The notes below the pieces were generated by a model. The model had not been told where the DNA came from, ran no database searches, and worked only from the letters and a program-made list of their open reading frames with translations. Below, piece by piece: positions 21,146 through 28,987 of a stretch of 28,987 nucleotides of DNA; position 1 is the first letter of the stretch, and each line of letters begins with the position of its first letter. This stretch comes from Circinella umbellata (lineage: Eukaryota; Mucoromycota; Mucoromycetes; Mucorales; Lichtheimiaceae). The position numbers were made by a program, and so were the translations under genes. The stretch lies in assembly GCA_025093555.1 (NCBI GenBank), contig JAIWNF010000141.1, positions 1 to 28,987 of the forward strand, in the 5' to 3' direction.

Positions 21146-21989
21146 GAGAGGCTGACTTCTTTTTGATGAATTGATATTTTCGAATGTTATTTGTAATGAA
21201 AATAATATATAGAATTGAAATATTACTATTCATTTCGGTGACGTAGATCGATCCTCGTGACGGATTTGATAATGGAGCCGACTTTGTTTTTATGTTTTGC
21301 ATAAGTATCTCTCTTTTTTTAAAAAAAAATCCTTCTTTTTTAATGGATTGATTTATTGTTGCTGCTTTTATGTTTTCGAATGTTATTTGTAATGAAAATA
21401 ACATGGAATTGAAGTATCACTATCATTTCGGTGACGTGGATCGATCCTCGTGACGGATTTAATAGTGGATCGACTTTCCTTATATTTTTTGTATGTGTAT
21501 CTCCCTTTTTTTTAAATAATTATCCTCTTCTTTCAATAAAATAGACAATGGATCAATTTCTTCCTGATGAATTAATGATTTCGAATGTTATTTGTAATGA
21601 AAATAATATAGAATTGAAATATCACTATCGTTTCGGTGACGTGGATCGATCCTCGTGACGGATGTAATAGTGGATTGACTTTACTTTTATTTTTTGTACG
21701 TGTATCTCCCTTCTTTCAAATAATTATCCTTTTCCTTCAATAAAGTAGACAATGAATCAATTTCTTCTTGATGAATTAATGACATCGAATGTTATTTGTA
21801 ATGAAAATAATGTAGAATTGAAATATCACTATCATTTCGGTGACGTGGATCGATCCTCATGACGGATGTAATAATGGAGCGACTTTGTTTTTATGTTTTG
21901 CATAAGTATCTCTCTTTTTTTAAAAAAAAATCCTTCTCTTTCAATGGATTAATTTATTGTTGCTGCTTTTATGTTTTCGAATGTTATTT
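21146..21989 (+). repeat. Left array of ~200-bp tandem units
   Basis: Units start at CGAATGTTATTTGTAATGAA at 21181, 21377, 21582 and 21786, with a stub at 21978 (periods 196, 205, 204, 192). Each holds the core CGGTGACGTGGATCGATCC followed by TCGTGACGG: the 10-bp palindrome GGATCGATCC flanked by two direct GTGACG copies. Units 1 and 4 share one variant (GCATAAGTATCTCTC ... GCTGCTTTTATG); units 2 and 3 share another (GTGTATCTCCC), an ABBA pattern. Confidence 0.88.
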
Positions 21990-22239
21990 ATGGCTATAAG
22001 AATATTGGATGAGATCATCATTACTGTTACATCAAGGTCAAAAATGGACCACTGTAACTGGCCTCTTGTCAAATTCTTTTATTAGGAGTGTTAGACGATG
22101 AGAATGAATAAAGTTATAGCATCAATACCTGTAATTCTTTTTATTCACTATTTGTAAGGCATACAACTCGTTTTTATGCAGATAAAAATAAAACTTTTGC
22201 TGGTTCACATGTAGAAAAAAAGTTGAAACAAATATTTTT
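21990..22239. other. Short AT-rich gap
   Basis: Between the left array and the stop of the zinc-finger gene; likely its 3' untranslated region. No other feature seen. Confidence 0.4.
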
Positions 22240-22989
22240 TTATTGAAAAATTTTTATAAACTCCTGAGCCCCATTGGTAAACAACCTACTTTTATTATAA
22301 AAATAGGTTCGAGCCACTACATCTTGGACGATGGATCCTAGGACCATCACGAGAGATCGTTTTTTATAAATTTTTGCCTCCACCCATTCAAATTCCTCCT
22401 TTTTCTCCAAATCGTCGAATTGGAGAACAAGTTGGTAAAATCCATCACCAAACAAATGGTTTAGCATAGAAACGAAATCTTGCACTCCAAAGTTATAGTG
22501 GGCCAGACTCATAACTAAGCATACTAGTGTTGCATGCAATAATGGTTTTTGATCAACATCCGGAGATTTAGCTAATTGCTCATATAAATGTTTCGCTTTA
22601 GTAGCAATTTCATTTTTTAACGTAGATGCACTGTCAGTCGTTAAGGACGAAGCCTTTTCAATCCCCTTTCTCAACCAACGTTTCATGTTTTCGTTTCGGC
22701 GGATGGATAAAGCGTGCGTATCTCTGTACCTCTTACTATGCTCGTTTGTCATCTTCTTGTGGTTGGGAGACTTGGTAGGCCCCGGTTCCCCATAACGATA
22801 CTCATGATGCTTTCTTATATGTTTGTTCAAAGCTGATTGTGTCGAGTACTTCTTAGCACAAATGCTCTTGGTCATATCGTCATGAAAGCTACAGCTAAAA
22901 AATTAATGAGGTTAATTTATCTAGAACGCAGATCGACCTTCAAACAATAAAAATAAATTATCTTACTTGTATTGTTTAGTTTGGGGCAT
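22240..22989 (-). CDS. C2H2-type zinc-finger protein, function unknown
   Basis: Two exons, 22989-22967 (23 nt, ATG at 22989, GTAAGA donor) and 22894-22240, with a 72-nt intron. The short first exon supplies the start; the join gives N-C-S-F-H, so the finger's first Cys is coded by the second exon. The product is about 225 residues. Residues ~9-38 form a finger with two Cys 10 residues apart, then KYSTQSALNKHIRKHH, close to classical C2H2 spacing but with a longer Cys loop. The rest is a basic linker and a helical, hydrophobic C-terminal half with no domain I recognise. It lies inside the inverted arrays. If those are the ends of an element, this could be its DNA-binding protein or cargo; no catalytic motif is seen. 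Confidence 0.68.
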
Positions 22990-23854
22990 TTTTATTATAT
23001 GGAAGATAAAGGAACGAACATTACTCAGGGCAAAGACCTTTTTTTGAGTCCCGGTATAATAAAGCCCAATTCTTTATAATGATTAATTATTATCTGCAAC
23101 TAACTAGTTATCACATCCTTCTATTTCTTATGTCTTGTTAACCAGTACATTCATATCACAAATATTTGCTGTTATAATACATAAATATTTTATGATAGTT
23201 TAATATATATTCCTTCATAATCCAAAAATATTATTTCTTATCCACGATGAAATAACAATGTCATGCTTATACTAAATAAATGACGAAAAGCGTCTATTAT
23301 ATAAAATAACTATAGCAGAATAAGTTATTAATAATTAAATGTATCGTTAAATATAAGAACTATATGGACACTGTGCTTCAAAGATCATTTATCAAAATAT
23401 AAAAGTTCCTGAAAACTATTCTAGTGCTATTATATTATTATCTAACACACACCCATTTATGGTTGTTTACTTGTTCTTATCCAAAAATAAACATTTTTTT
23501 TTCTTTTCGCCAATATGTTTATCCTATGTATATACAATACATTCTGTAATGGTGTAAGGCCATTACGACGATATATTCAACCATGAGGTTGTTGATCTAC
23601 ATGCTTATCCGCGGAAAACTAAGGATAGACGATAGCATAGTTGAGCGCATAATTGGATATGAAAATATTAGAATAGTTATTCTATATAGACATGTTGATC
23701 ATTGATATTAGATATATATTAGTTAGACGTAAATTAGCCCCTGATATTTCGACGTATATAAATAAAGGGTTTCCTGACAACCAGGAAACAGTAATTCGTT
23801 TTTATCATATATATTCTCGAGCCCCCTTTTCTGTCTACCTATATTTAACTACAG
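22990..23854. other. AT-rich stretch upstream of the zinc-finger gene
   Basis: Expected to hold its promoter. Two small hairpins stand side by side (23547-23567 and 23579-23592). No convincing gene or RNA seen. Confidence 0.4.
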
Positions 23855-24274
23855 GTTTTTTCCAAATTATTTGCGCTGAAGTAAATTAATTTTGCGCTAT
23901 GAGAAAAGATTATTTTGCGTTGTCTGGGGAATAAATTTGCGTTGGTAATTTTGCGCCAATGATTTTGCGCTCCTGTTTTTGCGTCAAAATATTTACTTCC
24001 TTGGTGCTTATAACTTTATTTTAATTATTATTTCTCAAATGGCTCATATGAAATTCATTTATAATCATTTTTAATAAAATATTGTTTAATATATTCCCTG
24101 GTGAGGCAATAAAAAATATTAAGTGTTTGGACATACATACTTCAGTATAAAAAATTCGGTGCAAAATCATTGGCGCAAAATTACTAACGCAAATTTATTC
24201 CCCAGACAACGCAAAATAATCTTTTCTCATAGCGCAAAATTAATTTACTTCAGCGCAAATAATTTGGAAAAAAC
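23855..24274. mobile_element. 420-bp palindromic MITE-like element with TTTGCG-rich arms
   Basis: Inverted arms 23855-23968 and 24161-24274, 114 bp each, differing by eye at one base. The ends are GTTTTTTCC/GGAAAAAAC, flanked by CAG on both sides (23852-23854, 24275-24277), a possible 3-bp target duplication. Each arm holds about seven copies of TTTGCGY or TTTTGCGC at irregular spacing, like an array of transposase-binding sites. No coding capacity; a non-autonomous element moved by something elsewhere. The near-perfect arms mean recent insertion or recent copying. Superfamily not assignable from the ends alone. Confidence 0.82.
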
Positions 24275-25830
24275 CAGTATTACACTTCCTCAGAAACTGG
24301 CTGATAGAACCTGATTGTAAGTATACAATAATCAGCCATGCGCTATACACATTCAATGTAGATTACTGATTTAGATAGTTTGTTGGAATTCATTTTATGT
24401 TACTCGGCCTTACTTCATATAATTACTAAAAAAGGTAAAAAACGTATCACCAAGATTGAAATACAGAAGTTAAAGAACAAACCTCTGATTGGGACTCCTT
24501 TTAAAAAAGAATGAAAAGGGAGAATGACCCATAAGTTGCTCAACATTGAAAAATTAGGGGATTATAAGGATATCGTAATGGAGATAAACAACAGTATAAA
24601 ACAACCCTTATATTTATTTTCACAGATGAAATGATATTTTTTTATTTCTTGATTAGTGGATAGAATAAATAATAACATATTGTTTTTTTTTCTAAAATTA
24701 TCATAATGTAAACAAAAGAGCATGAAAAATCAACCATAAACCTATTAACATTATATAATTTTCTTCAAAAATAAGACAGAATAAATAAGCTAAATTAATT
24801 TTAAACTAACAATAATCAAAATTATCTTTATATATTTCTAGTAAATTATAAATTGCTGTTTATAAAAAAGCTGCTATGATACAATATATAGTAAAGTTAA
24901 TTTATAGTATAATATGTCTAAAGATAAATTAGCTAATCGCTCGATTTTTATTATATGCATATAATAATAAACTTTCTAAAATATTATTGTCGTTACAATT
25001 AACGCACTCCTAAATAATAATCAATAGCAATGCATACACGAATATATTTATAATGTTCATTAAATATAAATAAAAATCCATAGGTACGCTTCTTCTATAT
25101 GGTTAGTAAAGTGCATATTGCTAAGTACAATAATTGCTATGTCGGTTATCAATAGTATAACACCAGAAAGATATTATAACTGTAACAAAATGAGTGAAAA
25201 AGAATTAATATTCCTACGTAAGTGCAATACGTAACAAAAATATTTTTTATTGATATGGAAATTTACCATAATTTCTTTCTCCAGTATTATGATATAATTT
25301 TTATGAGTAATATTTTATGTTATAGAAAATATAAATGAACAGCTAGAAATATAAAGTATTGCTATTTACATTACAAGCCAGTATATATATAATATAATAT
25401 ATATAAATTTGTTACTATATCTCCCTTTTGGAACTATTGAGAAGATTTGAGATTTTTTTTTCGCTTTACTTTTGTAATTACGTTATTCCATAGTGACAAA
25501 TGTTTTGACTTTGAAAAATAATATAATAATGTAATGTATGTGACTATGTAATAAGTGCCTCTTTCCAAATACTTGGTACTTATCCATTCTAGTTGTCTGT
25601 ATAAACAGAACTATTGGAAGTTTGGGTGTAGAAAGACACGAAAATGACAAAAGCAGTAAAGAAAGGTTAGGAAAATTAATACGAAAGAGCATTCTTTGTT
25701 ATTTCTTCTCTACTTATATTTTTATTCAAATGTGTACATGTAACTTTTTTTTTCTATTCCTCCACATTTTATTAATCTTAATTTGTTTCATATGTATAAT
25801 TGAAACAATAACAAACTATTGTTGATTCAA
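24275..25830. other. AT-rich stretch without recognised features
   Basis: 1.56 kb inside the candidate inverted-repeat element. Open frames here are short and show no familiar motif. Nothing else seen. Confidence 0.45.
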
Positions 25831-26720
25831 ATAAAAGTAAAAAAGACGAAGTCGATCCATTATCAAATCCGTCACGAGGATTGATCCATGTCACCGAAAT
25901 AATAGTGATATTCCAATTCTATATATTATTTTCATTACAAATAACATTCGAAATCATCAATTCATTAAGAAGAAATTAATCCATTGTCTATTTTATTGAA
26001 AGAAAAGGATAATCATTAAAAAAATAAGAGATACTTATGCAAAACATAAAAACAAAGCCGATCCACCATCAAATCCGTCACGAGGATCGATCCACGTCAC
26101 CGAAATGAATAGTAATATTTCGATTCTATATTATTTTCATTACAAATAACATTCGATGTCATTAATTCATCAAGAAGAAATTGATTCATTGTCTATTTTA
26201 TTGAAGGAAAAGGATAATTATTTAAAAGAAGGGAGATACACGTACAAAAAATAAAAGTAAAGTCGATCCACCGTCAAATCCGTCACGAGGATCGATCCAC
26301 GTCACCGAAATGAATAGTAATATTTCGATTCTATATTATTTTCATTACAAATAACGTTCGAAATCATTAATTCATCAGGAAGAAATTGATCCATTGTCTA
26401 TTTTATTGAAAGAAGAGGATAATTATTTAAAAAAAAGGGAGATACACGTACAAAAAATATAAGGAAAGTCGATCCACTATCAAATCCGTCACGAGGATCG
26501 ATCCATGTCACCGAAATAAATAGTGATATTTCAATTCAATATTATTTTCATTACAAACAACATTCGAAATCATCAATTCATCAAGAAGAAATTGATCCAT
26601 TGTCTATTTTATTGAAGGAAAAGGATAATTATTAAAAAAAGAGAGATACTTATGCAAAACATAAAAACAAAGTCGATCCATTGTCAAATCCGTCACGAGG
26701 ATCGATCCACGTCACCGAAA
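25831..26720 (-). repeat. Right array of ~200-bp tandem units, inverted
   Basis: Inverted counterpart of the left array. Unit boundaries (CATTCG) end at 25950, 26155, 26360 and 26566, period 205-206, with five copies of the GGATCGATCC-type core (one diverged). The unit at 26361-26566 matches left unit 2, and 26156-26360 matches left unit 3, almost base for base in inverted form, so unit order is conserved. Confidence 0.88.
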
Positions 26721-27306
26721 CCATATCATAATCTACCCAGTCTGTTGACTCCCATTTCTTAGAATTATTCATAGTTCAATCGTCTTTCATACTTCTCATT
26801 TTTTTCGTATATCGAACATCCACTAAGCTAGTGATAGATTGCTTTTATGTAAACCCGAAAAGCCACAACAGATCTCCTTTCATATTACAATAACATGTAA
26901 TACAAAATAATTTTTGAACTGGTTCTTTCAGGTAACTTTAATAAAAAATAAAAACCTGAATACTATACCTGGAATATATCTAGTTAAGAAGCGAACCACG
27001 CCTAACTGTTAGTACGTATCTATAAACAGTAGTAAATGTTATTTATAGTTGATCTATTAAGTCGCCAAGATCATCCCAGGTTCTTCTTAACTAATATTCT
27101 CATTTTTGATAACCGGGTTCGTTAATGAATATAAAAGTCATAATACTTGTAGTAGACACAAGATGGACAGCCGTACCATATGAGGTAGCATACAGAATAA
27201 TAAAAAGAATAATAAGAAAGAACAGAAAAAGAAAAAGAAAAAGAAAAATTCAGTATTATAAAGAAAGATGTTAGTATGAGGATAGGAATGTAAGGTCAAA
27301 GATATA
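26721..27306. other. Gap between right array and KDZ gene
   Basis: No gene seen. A purine tract (27205-27248, GAA/AAAAGA repeats) lies just past the stop of the KDZ gene, within its likely 3' region. Confidence 0.4.
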
Positions 27307-28987
27307 TTAATTATTATTTGTGTCAGAATCAACTTGTTCTTCTAACAAAGCAGCTATTGTTTCAAGCTCGTCATTGCCATCATCTTCATCTTCATCGTCA
27401 TCATTATCATCTTCTGAAGAATCACAATCATCATCTATTCCTGACTGTGATTCCACAAACACAGAAGCTACTGTTGCAGCTGTAATTACCCTGTTAACTT
27501 CTACTATTTCTTCTTCAGGTACTAAATGTCCAAGTAGAATCGAGTGTTGATTGTAGTGATTATATACTTGGGTCATTTTTGCACGTAGCAAAACTACAAG
27601 CCCTCGTTTTTCAATATCTTCTGTATCCGGAAGGCTATCTATTAAAGCACGTAGACGAATTAGAAGGCCTGCAGAATAGAGAATTGTATATCTGGATTCG
27701 TTCTATAAAAAAGGAATATGATTTAGAAAACATAAAGCAACAGCACATTCATTATAAATACAAACCTTAATTATTGCTAATTCTTCTTCTGCTCTTTTAT
27801 TCTGATGCATTGTAAGGTATGGATTACCGCGATCATTAACAGCATCATGTTCATTACGCCAACTGCTGTCTTTTTTTTATATCGTTTGCATGAAGTGCTA
27901 TATACTTTAATTGTGAGTAAAAAGTCTAATGCAGGGCTTATTTTACATAATACATACCTTCTGACTCATTCACTGTACTATTGTAATTGTTAACTGCTGT
28001 AGTTACTTTTTCAAAGCTTTACTAAGCTGCGTTGACAGAGTTATGGCACGCTTATGTCCTATTTTATAATATTTGTTATTAAATATTACATCTTCTTGTA
28101 GGTCGATAACTCAATATAATTTAAATACCTGTACGTCGAGTATGCATTAACTTATTGATAAGTGTAGGCTAGGACAGCATAGCGTACTTTATCAGTTTCA
28201 CCTAGTCATCGACTTCTCAAAACGGAACTGGCAGTCTGACGATGTAAATTCGCATATTCGTTCCATTCTTCTTCAAGTGATTGGACATTGTAGCCTATCA
28301 ATTGGTTATTTGTTTCTGAAGTATTCTGGTTGCTTTTTTATACTTCTTCATAATTGTTCGTCCTAAGATAAGTTAAAGAGATTAATATTGCCTAACCATA
28401 ACTAGATCATCAAGTGATATTTAATTACCAAGTGCTTTGAACTTTTGTTCATGATAATGGTTTACTAGTAAGTTCAAAAAGATGGCGATTGAACTCTGTC
28501 ATATAACGTGTTGGTATGACGAACGGACTCATAAAGACCAGATCGTTCGCAACCTTCACCGTCATTAAACCAAGATTTGATATCACTTTGGATGGTATTG
28601 TGCTTGGCACGAAGCTTCATGACCATAATATGGAAAGCACCGATGGTCAATGGTGCTTCCTTCAGATCAGATACCTTTTCAGTATACTTTTAACAAAGAG
28701 TTGAATCAAGAGTATATAATTGATCAGATTTAAAACACATACCTCGATGGCTTTGCCAAGCTTACATGAGACATCATATGCTATGCATATGTTCGTGCCA
28801 TATGTCTCCTTCACCTGGTTCAAGATGCTCAACGGATATTCGATCCTAGTATATAGTTAGCATATTAGTACGTTTATCCTTTCTTCAAATAATATTTCAA
28901 TTTCAAGTCAATTACTTTTCTCCAGTTGTTTGCATATCCATAAGTCCCAAAACAAAATCATGGCGAGAACATATTGCCGCAAAAACA
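27307..28987 (-). pseudogene. KDZ-type (Kyakuja-Dileera-Zisupton) transposase, C-terminal two thirds, degraded, open at right edge
   Basis: Minus strand. Exon A 28987-28916 carries ICSRHDFVLGLMDMQTTGEK. Exon B 28845-28743 carries YPLSILNQVKETYG and IAYDVSCKLGKAIE, the Y-D-x-x-C segment of KDZ proteins. Exon C (from 28674) has LTIGAFHIMVMKLRAKHN and GEGCERSGLYESVRHTN, matching the family's G-A-F-H and E-x-C-E-R ... N segments. Further frames hold HEQKFKALG, LEEEWNEYANLHRQ and GHKRAITLSTQLSK, then VTTAVNNYN. The last exons (to 27766, then 27702-27307) hold QNKRAEEELAIIKNESRY and an acidic tail. Lesions: a stop near 28620-28470, a frameshift near 28340-28420, TGA near 28212 and a one-base shift near 28020. 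Family fit rests on motif order recalled from CxC-cluster KDZ proteins of fungi. The first catalytic region is outside the window. Confidence 0.78.

Larger units (their letters stand above)
21146..26720. mobile_element. Candidate element with satellite-like long inverted repeats (about 5.6 kb)
   Basis: Two arrays of ~200-bp units (21146-21989 and 25831-26720) face each other. Matching units occur in the same order from outside to inside, so the arrays are inverted copies of one another rather than independent satellites. Between them lie a zinc-finger gene and a small palindromic element. Long inverted repeats built of tandem units are known from foldback-type elements and some other DNA transposons. 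I find no transposase and no clear target duplication: the outer limits differ (right arm ends at ...GTCACCGAAA, left arm runs further out). It could instead be a host inverted duplication. Confidence 0.5.

Noticed and set aside
21146..21989. CRISPR-like array
   Set aside because: Units are about 200 bp, diverged along their whole length and in a eukaryotic context; there is no short repeat/unique spacer pattern.
23541..23600. Possible tRNA or small RNA from two adjacent hairpins
   Set aside because: Stems of about 5-7 bp without cloverleaf, anticodon arm or conserved TTC loop; chance in AT-rich DNA is a better explanation.
27320..27550. Serine-rich plus-strand open frame
   Set aside because: Antisense shadow of the Asp/Glu tail of the KDZ gene.

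Overview
The window is strongly AT-rich eukaryotic DNA. Its genes have short GT-AG introns (about 63-90 nt) and it is packed with DNA transposons. I think it comes from an early-diverging filamentous fungus, most likely one of the Mucoromycota (Mucorales type). The element families and intron style suggest this; no host marker gene proves it. Six kinds of mobile element can be recognised: a Merlin/ISXO2-like transposase, two related CACTA-type (here CACTG-ended) elements, a Mutator-like element (MULE), a Ty3/gypsy pol remnant, a candidate element with satellite-like long inverted repeats that holds a small palindromic element, and a KDZ-type transposase remnant.

Left and centre (1-18025) form a four-deep nest that can be resolved to the base. 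A gypsy integrase region (minus strand, 16904-18025) was cut by CACTG element 1, whose right end is at 16903. That element was entered by a MULE (5647-16818) with 1,059-bp terminal inverted repeats and a perfect 9-bp target duplication. The left MULE repeat was then entered by CACTG element 2 (5803-11665), which has 11-bp inverted ends and a TAA duplication. The right MULE repeat still carries the uninterrupted version of that last target. At the far left a Merlin-like transposase gene runs off the edge.

Both CACTG elements have the same two-gene divergent plan. One gene is a multi-exon Tnp2-like transposase: N-terminal zinc finger, second Cys cluster, DGFN and D-x-[ML]-H motifs, and a DUF4218-like region. 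The other, transcribed away from it, is a two-exon coiled-coil protein of 270 or 286 residues with a conserved NWFIHHLV-type block. Both transposase genes are broken; both accessory genes are open from end to end. The MULE gene (six exons, DDE plus SWIM zinc finger) has one early in-frame stop.

Right side (18026-28987): a GC-rich hexamer dyad lies where the gypsy homology stops. Next comes a four-exon gene with a polyglutamine tract (18877-19992), the best candidate for a resident gene. From about 21146 to 26720 two ~0.85-0.9 kb arrays of ~200-bp units face each other in inverted order. They enclose a two-exon C2H2 zinc-finger gene and a 420-bp palindromic element whose arms differ at one base in 114. 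The window ends in a degraded KDZ transposase gene on the minus strand.

All splice sites given here were read by eye from GT/AG signals, reading phase and agreement between paralogous copies.
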